NCBI GenBank assembly: GCA_963749145.1
Contig: CAVVLN010000001.1
Location: 1,240,001-1,304,000, forward strand
Source of the DNA: JASHPR01 sp963749145
GTDB taxonomy: Bacteria > Actinomycetota > Actinomycetes > Streptosporangiales > Streptosporangiaceae
Reading direction: 5' to 3'
DNA length: 64,000 bases
Position numbers and translations under genes: made by a program. The notes below the pieces were generated by a model. That model saw nothing but the letters and a program-made list of their open reading frames with translations. It had not been told where the DNA came from and did no database searches. Positions 7,611-17,014 of this stretch are shown here, piece by piece. Each line of letters starts with the position of its first letter. Position 1 is the first letter of the stretch.

Positions 7611-9043
7611 ATGAGCCTGGTCGGGTCGGTGGAGGTGGCGCCGCGCCCGGTCGCCCTGCTGGAGCCGGTGATCGGCAGCGAGCGGGAGCAGCGGCTGGTC
7701 CGGGTGGGCGACCAGTTCCGGCGGCAGCTGGCCGGGCGCACGATCTGGAACGTCAGCTCGACGGCGGTCGGCGGCGGCGTGGCCGAGATGCTGCATGTGC
7801 TGATCGGGTATGTCCGGGATGTCGCGATCCCGGTCCGGTGGAGCGTGATCACCGGGGACGCCGAGTTCTTCGTGATCACCAAGCGGCTGCACAACCAGAT
7901 CCACGGCGAGGCCGCCGGCGGCCCGCTCAGCCGGGGCGACGCTGGCCACTACACCCGGATGCTCGAGGCCAACGCCGCCGAACTGCTCGAGCAGGTGGCC
8001 CCGGGTGACCTGGTCCTGCTGCACGACCCGCAGACCGCCGGGCTGGCCCCGGCGCTGGCCCGGGCCGGCGCCCGGGTGGCCTGGCGCTGCCACATCGGCG
8101 TGGACTGGCGCAGCGACGCGACCCGGGCGGCGTGGGACTTCCTGCGGCCGTACCTGACCGCCGCGGAAGGATACGTGTTCACCCGGCACGAGTACGTGCC
8201 GTCCTGGGTGCCGGCCGAGAAGACCGCGATCATCCCGCCCTCGATCGATCCGTTCTCGCCCAAGAACCAGGACCTCGACGACGACACCGTGCGGGCGATC
8301 CTGACCCGGATCGGGGTGCTGGACGCCGCGCCGCCGGACGGGGGGACGACGTTCACGCGCAGTGACGGCAGCGTGTGCCGGGTGATCCGGCCGGCGGACA
8401 TCACCGGCGACAGCCGGCCGGGCCCGCCGATCCGCTGGTGGTGCAGGTCTCCCGGTGGGACCGGCTCAAGGACATGGCCGGGGTCATGCGCGGCTTCGCC
8501 GACCACGTCGCGCCCGCCGACCGCGGGTACCTGCTGCTGGTCGGGCCGACCGTGACCGGCGTCACCGACGACCCCGAGGGCGCCGCGGCGTTCGGGGACT
8601 GCCTGCTGGCCTGGCGCGACCTGCCGGCCGCGATCCGGGCCCGGATCCTGCTGGTCACCCTGCCGCTGGACGACGCCGACGAGAACGCCGCGATGGTCAA
8701 CGCGCTGCAGCGGCACGCGGCCGTGATCACGCAGAAGAGCCTGGCCGAGGGGTTCGGGCTGACCGTGGCCGAGGGCATGTGGAAGGGACGGCCGGTGGTC
8801 GGGTCCGCGGTCGGCGGGATCATCGACCAGATCGCGGACGGCACCGGCATCCTGCTGCCCGACCCGCGGGACCTGGCCGCGTTCGGCGCGGCGGTCCGCC
8901 GGCTGCTCGACGACCCGGACGAGGCGGGCCGGATGGGACGCGCCGCCCGGGAGCGCGTCCGCGAGCACTACGTCGGCGACCTGCACCTGCTCCGCTACGC
9001 GGACCTGTTCAGCGCGATGATCTCCCGCCCTCCCCCGGGCTGA
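7611..9043 (+). CDS. treT: trehalose synthase-like glycosyltransferase (TreT, GT4), single-base frameshift
   Basis: The N-terminal half starts MSLVGSVEVAPRPV and carries the TreT N-terminal domain (IWNVSSTAVGGGVAEMLH, EFFVITKRLHNQIHG). The GT4 half (VVQVSRWDRLKDMAGV, then SLAEGFGLTVAEGMWKGRPV) continues in the -1 frame. Restoring one C in the GGGCCC run at 8420-8425 joins both into one protein of about 477 residues. TreT-type enzymes make trehalose from an NDP-glucose and glucose. The frame break is probably a sequence error, because nothing else in either half is damaged; a recent inactivating mutation is the alternative. Two candidate operators (7381 and 7449) precede it. It is convergent with the E1 gene. 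Confidence 0.78.
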
Positions 9044-9059
9044 TCCGGCCGGGATTGCG

Positions 9060-11447
9060 CTAGCGCTCGCGCAGCGACAGCGCGGCCAGCGCGGCGTTCA
9101 CGATCGACCCGGCGTCCAGGTCGTGCGCCCGGTACAGGTCGCTGACGCTGCCGGACTGCCCGAACGAGTCGACGCCGAGGCTGACCGCGGGCACGCCCAG
9201 CGCCGAGCCGAGCCAGCTGAGCGTGTGCGAGGCCGCGTCGTGCACGGTCACCACCGGGGCCCGGCCCGGGAACACGGTGCGCAGCGCGCCCGGGTCGGAT
9301 GGCGTGGTCGCGGTGCGCACCCCCTGCCGCAGGGTCCGCTGCCAGGCCCGGTACAGCCGGTCGGCCGAGGTGATGTCGATGACGTGCGCGGCGATCCCCT
9401 CGTCCGCCAGTTCCGCGGCCGCGGCCAGCACCTCGGGCAGGACCGCGCCCGAGCCGGCCAGGATCACCGCGGGCGCGCCCGCCGCCGCGGACGGGCCGGC
9501 GTCGACCAGCCGGTAGCCCCCGGCCAGGACCTGGCGGCGCAGGATCGCGTCGCCGAGGCGGTCCCGGGCCATGGTGAACGGGTCCTGGTCGATCGCCCGG
9601 GTGGACAGCCGGAAGTAGTAGGACCCGCTCTCGGTGATCGCGGTGCCGGGCGGCGCGGTGTTCGCGGCGGCGATCGCCTGCAGCGCGCCGCACAGCAGCC
9701 AGTCGAGCGCGCCCGCGTACGCGGGCTCGATGAACGTGACGTTCGGCAGCTCCAGCCCGACCGACGCGGTGATGGTCGACTGGTGCGCGCCGCCCTCGGG
9801 GGCCAGGGTGACGCCGGACGGGGTGCCGGCCACCACGAACCGGGCGCCGGAGTAGACGGAGTAGATGAACGCGTCCAGGCCGCGCAGCACGAACGGGTCG
9901 TACACGGTGCCGACCGGCAGCAGCGGCTGGCCGGACAGGTCCCAGGCCAGGCCGAGCTGGCCGAGCAGCAGGAACAGGTTCATCTCGCTGATGCCCAGCT
10001 CGATGTGCTGCCCCTGCGGACCCTCCGACCACCTCAGCACCGCGTCCTCGCTCCACGAGCGGCGGGCGTCCGGGCTGAACACGCCCATCCGGTTGATGAA
10101 GCCGGCCAGGTTGGTCGAGGTGGCGACGTCGGGCGCGGCGGTGACCAGGTACGGCGCGACGCCCTCGTCGCGGGACAGGCCGACCAGGATCCGGCCGAAC
10201 GCCTCCTGGGTGGACACCGGCCGGCCCGCCCGCAGGCCGGCCGTGTCCGGCACGGCCAGCGCGGGCCCGCTGCCCCGCGGCGCGCGGGCCAGGTGCTCGC
10301 GGCGCGCCGCCACCCACTGGCCGGCCCGGGTCATCGGGTCGAGCCGGTCCCATTCGGTGGCCGCGGTCAGGCCCAGCCGCTCGCGCATCTCGTCGATCTG
10401 AGCGGTGGTCAGCAGCGCGGAGTGGTTGCGCGGGTTGCCGGCCAGCGGCAGGCCCCAGCCCTTGACCGTGTAGGCGAACACCACGCTGGGCCGGTCCTTG
10501 TCCGCGTCGCACTCGGCGAACGCGCCGAGCAGCGAGCCGAAGTCGTGGCCGGCCAGGTCGGTGACCAGGCCGGCCAGCTCGTCATCCCCGGCGATCCCGG
10601 CACAGAACCGGCGGACCTCCTCCGGCGCGCCGTCCAGGAACCGCGCCGCCGCCGCCGCCGGCGGCAGCCCGAACAGCGACTGGTAGTGCTCGTTGGGCAT
10701 CTGGTCGATCCAGGCCCGCAGCGCCTCCCCGCCCGGCCGGGCGAACGCCACCTGCAGCCGGCGGCCGTACTTGGCCTCGACCACGTGCCAGCCGGCCCCG
10801 GCGAACTGCTGCTTCCACTGGGCGATCCGGATCCCGGGCACCACCCGGTCCAGCGACTGCCGGTTCACGTCGACGATCCACATCACGTTGCCCAGCCCGT
10901 CGGTGGCCGGGTCGCTGACCGCCTCCCAGATGTTGCCCTCGTCCAGCTCGGCGTCGCCGATCAGCGCGATGAACCGGCTGCGCGGCCGAGCCCCGAAGTG
11001 GGCGTCGACGTAGCGCCGGGTCAGCGCGGCGAACAGCGGCGCCGCCGCGCCCAGCCCCACCGAGCCGGTCGAGAAGTCGACCACATCGGGGTCCTTGGTC
11101 CGGCTCGGGTAGGACTGCAGCCCGCCGAACGCGCGCAGCATCGGCAGGTAGCCGCGGTCGAGGTTGCCCAGCAGGTACTGGATGGCGTGAAAGGCGGGGG
11201 ACGCGTGCGGCTTGACGCTGACCTTGTCCGGCGCGTCCAGGTAGGCGAAGTACAGCGCGGTCATGACCGTGACCAGGCTGGCGCTCGAGGCCTGATGACC
11301 GCCGACCTTGACGCCGTCGCCGGTGTCGCGATCGTGGTTGGCGGCGTCCACGATGCGGGTCGCCAGCCACAGCACCCGCCGCTGGATCTCGTCCAGCACG
11401 GCCAGGTCGGCGGCCGCGGTGTCCCGCTCCGCCGCGGTGTCGGTCAT
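9060..11447 (-). CDS. AceE-like pyruvate dehydrogenase E1 / transketolase-fold ThDP enzyme
   Basis: 795 residues from an ATG at 11447, preceded by AAGGGAGC. Motifs of homodimeric 2-oxoacid dehydrogenase E1: GGHQASSASLVTVMTALYF (49-67), DKVSVKPHASPAFHAIQYLLG, and the thiamine diphosphate motif GDAELDEGN (164-172). The pyrimidine-binding and transketolase C-terminal domains follow. It is about 90 residues shorter than E. coli AceE. It would decarboxylate a 2-oxoacid, but no E2 or E3 gene is adjacent, so the acceptor and true substrate are open. No operon partners: the divergent neighbour is the unrelated metalloprotease-like operon. Confidence 0.85.
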   Translation of the reverse strand: MTDTAAERDTAAADLAVLDEIQRRVLWLATRIVDAANHDRDTGDGVKVGGHQASSASLVTVMTALYFAYLDAPDKVSVKPHASPAFHAIQYLLGNLDRGYLPMLRAFGGLQSYPSRTKDPDVVDFSTGSVGLGAAAPLFAALTRRYVDAHFGARPRSRFIALIGDAELDEGNIWEAVSDPATDGLGNVMWIVDVNRQSLDRVVPGIRIAQWKQQFAGAGWHVVEAKYGRRLQVAFARPGGEALRAWIDQMPNEHYQSLFGLPPAAAAARFLDGAPEEVRRFCAGIAGDDELAGLVTDLAGHDFGSLLGAFAECDADKDRPSVVFAYTVKGWGLPLAGNPRNHSALLTTAQIDEMRERLGLTAATEWDRLDPMTRAGQWVAARREHLARAPRGSGPALAVPDTAGLRAGRPVSTQEAFGRILVGLSRDEGVAPYLVTAAPDVATSTNLAGFINRMGVFSPDARRSWSEDAVLRWSEGPQGQHIELGISEMNLFLLLGQLGLAWDLSGQPLLPVGTVYDPFVLRGLDAFIYSVYSGARFVVAGTPSGVTLAPEGGAHQSTITASVGLELPNVTFIEPAYAGALDWLLCGALQAIAAANTAPPGTAITESGSYYFRLSTRAIDQDPFTMARDRLGDAILRRQVLAGGYRLVDAGPSAAAGAPAVILAGSGAVLPEVLAAAAELADEGIAAHVIDITSADRLYRAWQRTLRQGVRTATTPSDPGALRTVFPGRAPVVTVHDAASHTLSWLGSALGVPAVSLGVDSFGQSGSVSDLYRAHDLDAGSIVNAALAALSLRER

Positions 11448-11702
11448 GCCGCGCTCCCTTGCGCCCGGCCAGCGCCACCGCGTGACCAGGTCCCGGTCCC
11501 CGCTCACATCACAGGCCTGGCCTGCCCCGTTGTCAAATGACTACCGCTATTGACGCTCCGCGCCACCGCACCTGGACGGCCGACCGGACCGCACCGTGCC
11601 CATGGCATTACTGGCGGGTAAAGCCGTTTATGTCCGGTGATCATGTCGTGTTTCCCGGACGAACCAACCAGGTTACGATGTCTCTAATCTAAGGGGGGTT
11701 TA

Positions 11703-12878
11703 ATGGCGCCCGGTTCCCGGGGATTCGACGTTTCGGCTGTGCTCGAAGATCGGGTCAGGCGCATCAAGCGCGATCTGGCGGCGGTCGGCGAGGCTGTCGA
11801 CGCGATACCGGAGGCGCTGCGCGCGCGGCTCGCGGGTGCCCTAGGGAACGAGATCGCCCGCGAGCGCCAGGACATCGACGGCGGCCTCAGCGTTCCCCTG
11901 CGGGAGAAGGCCATCCACCCGGCCGATGCCTGGGCCCTGCTGCACGCCCGGGAAATCGAGGTGGCCGCCTTGCTCGAAGAGGCCCAGGCTCTCGTCGCCG
12001 GCGCGGCGTTAAGGGATCCACCGGACAGCCCCCGGCGACGGCCGGCGGCCGCAGACGGCCAGCCCTCGTGGGACGCGTGCGTGGTCGCCGACGCCCTGCT
12101 GGACGAACTGGCCTCGCGCGCCTTGGACGCGCGATGGCCATCCTTCACCGTGCCCGGGATGGCGGAGTCCTTCCTGTACAGCTCGCGGCTGATCCAGGTC
12201 AGGTTCCCCCGGCCGACGGTCTGGGACCTCGCCGCCACCGCCCACGAACTCGGCCACTATGCCGCGCGGACCCTGACCGAGTTCAGCGGCGGCCGGACCC
12301 GCAATCTCGCCGACGACCTGCACGCAGAGCTGGACGCCGACGACGAGGCCAGCTGGCCCTGGCTCGAGGAGCTGTTCGCCGACGTTTTCGCGGCGTGGGT
12401 CGTCGGCCCCGCCTACCAGCTCACCTGCGTCACGCTTGGCTTTGACCCGCTCGAGGCCAGCATCGGCACGGCGACCCATCCTCCGGGGTCGGCCCGGGTC
12501 CAGGCGATCTCGGTCGCGCTCGCCGCCGACGACGACGACGGCGTGCGCTGGCTGGCGCACGAGACGGCGGCCCTCTGGGACCGGCTCGTTGACGTCTGCG
12601 AGGCCGAACGAGCCCCCGACCTCGGCGTGCCGGACTCGTGGCCGGAGAAGGTGGTCCGGCTCCTGGCCGACCGGCTGCCCTACGGCCGCTACTCGACCTT
12701 CACCGAAGCCGAGCGGCTGTCGTCCGATCTCGGCACGCCCGGAGCCGATACTACGCTCGCCGACGCCGTCAACGCGGCCTGGCTGGCCCGCATCGGGGCG
12801 CCCAGCAGCGTCGGCGCCGATGAGGTCGGTCACCGGGCCGAGACCATCGCCCAACACATCGCCGCACGGGGAAGCTAA
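11703..12878 (+). CDS. HELGH zinc metalloprotease-like protein, first gene of unrecognised operon
   Basis: 391 residues, family not recognised by name. A zincin active site is visible: AHELGHYAA with HELGH at 181-185, and a glutamate in LEELFADVFAAWVVGPAY (E223) positioned as the third zinc ligand. Residues 1-100 are helical and charged, without signal peptide or membrane segment, so a cytoplasmic peptidase is suggested. AAGGGGGG lies just before the ATG. It heads an operon of five closely spaced genes ending at 17718; its stop overlaps the next start (TAATG). The second gene has the same framework without the zinc ligands. Substrate unknown; peptidase activity is inferred from residues only. 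Confidence 0.75.
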   Translation: MAPGSRGFDVSAVLEDRVRRIKRDLAAVGEAVDAIPEALRARLAGALGNEIARERQDIDGGLSVPLREKAIHPADAWALLHAREIEVAALLEEAQALVAGAALRDPPDSPRRRPAAADGQPSWDACVVADALLDELASRALDARWPSFTVPGMAESFLYSSRLIQVRFPRPTVWDLAATAHELGHYAARTLTEFSGGRTRNLADDLHAELDADDEASWPWLEELFADVFAAWVVGPAYQLTCVTLGFDPLEASIGTATHPPGSARVQAISVALAADDDDGVRWLAHETAALWDRLVDVCEAERAPDLGVPDSWPEKVVRLLADRLPYGRYSTFTEAERLSSDLGTPGADTTLADAVNAAWLARIGAPSSVGADEVGHRAETIAQHIAARGS

Positions 12879-14344
12879 TGGCGACGACAGTACTCCGGTT
12901 GCGCATGGAGGCCCTGGCCCAGCATCTGCGGGAGGCCGGGGACCCCAGCTTCTGGCTGGACAACCTGCGACTCAGCCCGATGCCGGACAGGGATCTATGG
13001 CGCAAGGCGGTCGAGGCCATCGGGCAGGAGGCCCAGAACCTGCGGGCCGACCTGCTGGCCGACATGGAATCCGCAACGGACGACGCGCAGGACGCGGAGA
13101 AGCAGTGGGAGAACTACTTCCGCATCTATGAGCGCAGCCAGGAGATATTCCGCGAATCACTGGAACTGCTGGGCGGGCTCGCCCTGCGGGATCGGATCCA
13201 GGAGGAGTACGCGTGCCGGTTCGCCGACGATCTCATCAAAGAGTGCTCCGAGTTCGTCGGGAAGGCGCCGTCGCTCGCGATCCCGGCCACCGAGGACGCC
13301 CTGTCCTCGACGTTGCGCCGCGTGGCCCGGGTCAATTTCCCCGACTGGCACCTGTGGGCACTGCCGCTCGTGGCCCACGAATACGGCCAGGTGGTGGTGG
13401 TGCGGGAGACAAGCCTTGACCGCCTGGTATGCGAGCTCGCCGAGAAGTCATGCCAGCCGTTCTTCGAGGCGAAATACCGCGAGCTGAAGAACAGCCTGCA
13501 GCCGATCGGCAAAGAATACCTGCGGTCAATAACGGCCGACCTCATCGCCCAGGCCGAGCGAAACCCGCAAAAGGCCGCCGACCCCCTGGAGACCCTCGCG
13601 CGGATGCTGCACACGGCCGACGAGGAAGAGATCGAAGAACGAACCCGGACGGCCGCGCGCTCGCTCAAAGGCGGCCTCGACGCGGCCATGAACCGAGCCC
13701 GCGTGCTCGTCTCGGATGCCTTCGCCACCTTCACGGCCGGTCCGGCCTACGCGTGCGCGGCCCTGATGCTCCGGCTGAACCCGAACACGCCGCCGGTGTC
13801 CGGCCGGCCCACCGACGAGGAGCGGGCCGAGACCATCCTGGCCATCCTGGCTGAGATGGATGCCGCCACCGCCAACCCGCCGCCGCCGTTCGCGAAGGTC
13901 GGGGAGACCCTGCGGTCATCGTGGGGCATGCTGCTCGGCGGCGCGGGACGTCATGGCCAGTCGGCCCAGCCCCTGGATGCGGCGCAGGTGTTCGGCAAGA
14001 TCAAGAATCAGATCGTCAGCCCCCGGGCCGAATTCACCAAGGCCGACTGGCTGAGGGCCCAGTCCTTGAGCACGGCCTGGTGGACCACCATCAAGGAGGG
14101 CCAGCAGCCGGACGTGACCGAGAGCGCGCTGCCTCACATCGGCGAACTGCGGCTGCGGCATGTGCTCAACGCCGCGTGGCATTGCCGGCTGCTGGCGATC
14201 GAGCAAGCGGATGATGTCGCCGGTGCCACCGACAAGATCATGGACGCCGCGCGGCAGTTGTGCGACCGGATCCTGGCCAATCGCAGGCCCCTGGTGACCC
14301 GGTCCGAATTCGGCGGCCGGGCGCCGCGCCCCGGGGAGGCCTGA
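12878..14344 (+). CDS. degenerate zincin-like partner protein
   Basis: 488 residues, not a named family to me. It aligns by eye with its upstream neighbour in two blocks: FPDWHLWALPLVAHEYGQ corresponds to FPRPTVWDLAATAHELGH, and LVSDAFATFTAGPAY (277-291) to LFADVFAAWVVGPAY. The second zinc histidine is glutamine (Q171) and the third-ligand glutamate is replaced by valine near residue 276, so it should not hold catalytic zinc. It is probably a non-catalytic paralogue, perhaps a scaffold or regulator of the active enzyme. The long N-terminal helical region (about 40-130) could be coiled coil. One-base overlap with the gene before; 4-bp gap to the TPR gene. Confidence 0.7.
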   Translation: MATTVLRLRMEALAQHLREAGDPSFWLDNLRLSPMPDRDLWRKAVEAIGQEAQNLRADLLADMESATDDAQDAEKQWENYFRIYERSQEIFRESLELLGGLALRDRIQEEYACRFADDLIKECSEFVGKAPSLAIPATEDALSSTLRRVARVNFPDWHLWALPLVAHEYGQVVVVRETSLDRLVCELAEKSCQPFFEAKYRELKNSLQPIGKEYLRSITADLIAQAERNPQKAADPLETLARMLHTADEEEIEERTRTAARSLKGGLDAAMNRARVLVSDAFATFTAGPAYACAALMLRLNPNTPPVSGRPTDEERAETILAILAEMDAATANPPPPFAKVGETLRSSWGMLLGGAGRHGQSAQPLDAAQVFGKIKNQIVSPRAEFTKADWLRAQSLSTAWWTTIKEGQQPDVTESALPHIGELRLRHVLNAAWHCRLLAIEQADDVAGATDKIMDAARQLCDRILANRRPLVTRSEFGGRAPRPGEA

Positions 14345-14348
14345 CCGG

Positions 14349-16784
14349 ATGACATCCGAGAGCGCAACCGACCAGTTCCGCTGGGATCTCGTGCCCGACA
14401 CGTCGGCCGAGCTGTTCGACGATCTCAGCAATGCCCGCGGCGCCCTGGCCAAGGGCAAGTTCGCGAAGGCCGAGAAGCTCGGGGCGAGCGTGCTGGCGCG
14501 GCTCTCGCGGGTCGGCCAGGAAGCCCTGCGGGAGCCCGCCATACCGACGGCGGCGGTGCAGGCCCCGGCCGAGGTGATCGTCGGCATGGCGGCCCGCGGG
14601 CAAGACCGGCCTGACGACGGCGCGGCCCATCTTCACGCCGCCACGCTGATCTTCGGTGACCTGCTCCAGACTGGTTACGAGCTGGATGCCGCGAGCCGCG
14701 GTGAGTACATCACGGCGCTGCTGCTGACCGGCGCCGCGGACCCGGCCGTCGAGTTCACCCGGGGGACCCTCGAATCCGGACGCGAGCTCTCGTCATCGGT
14801 CGTGCTGCAGGTCGCGGACGCGCTGCGGCAGGACGGCCGCACCGAGCCCGCCGTCGACCTGCTCAGGCTCGCCCACCGCCGGCAGCCGGACCGGGCCGAC
14901 CTGGCCGATGCGCTCGCCCAGGTCCTCGAGCAAGCCGGCCAGCCGGATGCGGCGGCGCAGGTACACCTGGAGGCCGCCGTGCTGCTGGCCCGCCAGGGGA
15001 ATTACCCGGAGGCGGAGGAGCATTTCCGCCGCAGCCTGGCCGGCGCTCCCGGGTCGCCAGCGGCCATCGCCGGGCTGACCCAGGTACTGCTGGCCCAGGG
15101 CAAGACGGAGCAGGCCGTCGAGACGGTACAGCTCAGCGCCGATCTGGGCCTGTCGACGCCGGAGATGGCCGCCCTGCGCGCCGACGTCCTCGCCAAGGCG
15201 GGGCAGGTGACACTGGCGATCGAGGCCACCCGGAGCGCCCTGGACGCCTTCGGCGACAACCCCGCCCTGGTCCGGACCTACGTCCGCCTGTTGATCGACG
15301 CGGGTCAGGCCGACGAGGCGGCGCCCTGGCTCGAGCGCGCCCTGGCCGAGGATCCCGATGATGCCGGCCTGCGGCAGGCCAGGGCCGAGATCCTGCTCGG
15401 CCTGGGCGACGCGGAAGGCGCCGTCGCGATTGCCCGGCCGCTGGTACAGGAGTTCCCCGAGTCCGCCTGGCACCGGGCGGTGCTGGTCCGGGCGCTGGTC
15501 GCCGCCGGGCAGGAACTGGACGCCTCCGATGCCCTGGCCGAGGGGCTGTCGCTCCGGCCGGACGACCCCGCCCTGCTCGGCCTGCGGGGCGCCGTCGAGC
15601 AGGGCCTGGTCCATTACGTCGAGCAGCACTTCACCGAGACCGCGAATCCGTCGGTCCGGCTGGCGCTGGAACGCGCGGTTTCCCTCAACCCGTCGAACTG
15701 GTCGGCTCATGCGTGGCTGGGCGAGGTCCTGCGGAGGGAGGGCGAGTTCACCGAGGCTCTGGCCCACCTCGACCTCGCGGTTGAGGGCATGCCCGATGTC
15801 GGGTGGTTCGTTGGGACGCGCGGGCAGGTGCTCAACGCGCTGGGCCGGCCGGAGGCGCTGGACGAGTTGCGCCGCGCCGCCGACCTGGACGACTCCCTGC
15901 CCTGGCTGCATGCTCAGCTCGGCGATGCTTACCGGCTGGCCGGCCGGTACGACGAGGCGCTCAGCGAGCTGGGCCGCGCCGCCGAGCTGGCGGCCGACGA
16001 CGCCTGGGTCTGGGCCCTCATCGGGGCCACGCGATGCCAGCTCGGCCGATGGGAGGAGGCGCGGCCCGCCCTGGACGAGGCGATCCGCCTCGATCCCGGG
16101 TACGCGTGGGCCCTGGCCGTGAAGGCCAACCTGCTCGACCAGATCGACGAGCTGGACGACGCCCTGCGCACGGTCCGCGCCGCGGTAGACGCCGACCCGC
16201 AGATCGGCTGGGCCTGGGGACTGAGGTCATGGCTGGTGGACCGGATGGACGGCGACCCGGCCGAGCAGGAACACGCGGCGAGGAGAGCGCTCGCGCTGGA
16301 GCCCGGCGACATCTTCCTGCACATATGCCTGGCCGAAGCACTGCTCAGGCTGAACCAGGACAACGAGGCCAACGCCAACTTCCGGGCCGGGGTCGACTCG
16401 GCCGACGCCAGCCCGGAGCTGCGCACGGACAGCATGCAGCACCTGGCGTGGTGCCATCTGCGGCTGGGCCACAACGACCAGGCCCTGGACTGCCTGACCA
16501 CGCTGCTGGCGCAGAGGTACCCGGACATCTCGGCCAGATACGACCTCGGCCTCGCCCTGCTGTGCGCCGGCCGCGGGGATGTCGCACTCGACGAGTACCA
16601 GGACGTCGCGGCGCGCACCCGGTCGGAGCCGCACGCCGGGCGCCGCCGGAGCATCATCCAGGTCGCCCGCCACGATCTGCAGCGCATGCTCGAGCGCGAT
16701 CAGGTCAAGCCCGGCCCGGAGGTAGAGCGAGTCCAGCAGATCCTGGACCAGGTACCGGTCACCGACCCGGCACCGGGAGCCTAG
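14349..16784 (+). CDS. large TPR-repeat protein
   Basis: 811 residues built of tetratricopeptide repeats from about residue 165 to 760, for example GNYPEAEEHFRRSLAGAPGS, GEFTEALAHLDLAVEG, GRYDEALSELGRAAELA and GRWEEARPALDEAIRLDP. An N-terminal part of about 160 residues is helical but not clearly TPR. No enzymatic domain, signal peptide or membrane segment is seen. TPR superhelices bind peptides or partner proteins, so it is likely the assembly or recognition subunit of this operon. It sits between the pseudo-zincin gene and a 75-residue gene, with gaps of 4 and 2 bases. Confidence 0.8.
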   Translation: MTSESATDQFRWDLVPDTSAELFDDLSNARGALAKGKFAKAEKLGASVLARLSRVGQEALREPAIPTAAVQAPAEVIVGMAARGQDRPDDGAAHLHAATLIFGDLLQTGYELDAASRGEYITALLLTGAADPAVEFTRGTLESGRELSSSVVLQVADALRQDGRTEPAVDLLRLAHRRQPDRADLADALAQVLEQAGQPDAAAQVHLEAAVLLARQGNYPEAEEHFRRSLAGAPGSPAAIAGLTQVLLAQGKTEQAVETVQLSADLGLSTPEMAALRADVLAKAGQVTLAIEATRSALDAFGDNPALVRTYVRLLIDAGQADEAAPWLERALAEDPDDAGLRQARAEILLGLGDAEGAVAIARPLVQEFPESAWHRAVLVRALVAAGQELDASDALAEGLSLRPDDPALLGLRGAVEQGLVHYVEQHFTETANPSVRLALERAVSLNPSNWSAHAWLGEVLRREGEFTEALAHLDLAVEGMPDVGWFVGTRGQVLNALGRPEALDELRRAADLDDSLPWLHAQLGDAYRLAGRYDEALSELGRAAELAADDAWVWALIGATRCQLGRWEEARPALDEAIRLDPGYAWALAVKANLLDQIDELDDALRTVRAAVDADPQIGWAWGLRSWLVDRMDGDPAEQEHAARRALALEPGDIFLHICLAEALLRLNQDNEANANFRAGVDSADASPELRTDSMQHLAWCHLRLGHNDQALDCLTTLLAQRYPDISARYDLGLALLCAGRGDVALDEYQDVAARTRSEPHAGRRRSIIQVARHDLQRMLERDQVKPGPEVERVQQILDQVPVTDPAPGA

Positions 16785-16786
16785 CG

Positions 16787-17014
16787 ATGACCCGGCTCGT
16801 GCCTCCGCGCTATGTGTGCCGGACTCACGAGCGCGACCTGACCGAGGACGTGCTGGCCAAGGTCGAGAACGACCCCACCGTCACCGCGAGCATGGGCTGG
16901 CGGCCGACGCGGAAGGGCATGGCCAAGATCGGCACATTCAAGGTGGACGTGCGCTGCCCGGACGGCGAGAACGGAGGGCACCTGCTGCGCTTTCACGGGA
17001 GCTACGAGAAGTGA
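16787..17014 (+). CDS. 75-residue conserved-looking small protein
   Basis: Starts MTRLVPPRYVCRTHERDLTE; ends RCPDGENGGHLLRFHGSYEK. It contains two cysteines (C11 and one in DVRCPD) and four histidines, but no recognised zinc-knuckle spacing. The ATG follows the TPR gene stop by two bases, and its own stop overlaps the GTG of the next gene (GTGA), so its place in the operon supports its being real. Function unknown; a small adaptor or metal-binding protein is possible. Confidence 0.6.
   Translation: MTRLVPPRYVCRTHERDLTEDVLAKVENDPTVTASMGWRPTRKGMAKIGTFKVDVRCPDGENGGHLLRFHGSYEK

Noticed and set aside
11525..11552. GTCAA...TTGAC arms between the E1 gene and the five-gene operon
   Set aside because: Arms of five bases with a long centre; not repeated elsewhere, so kept only as a possible promoter element.
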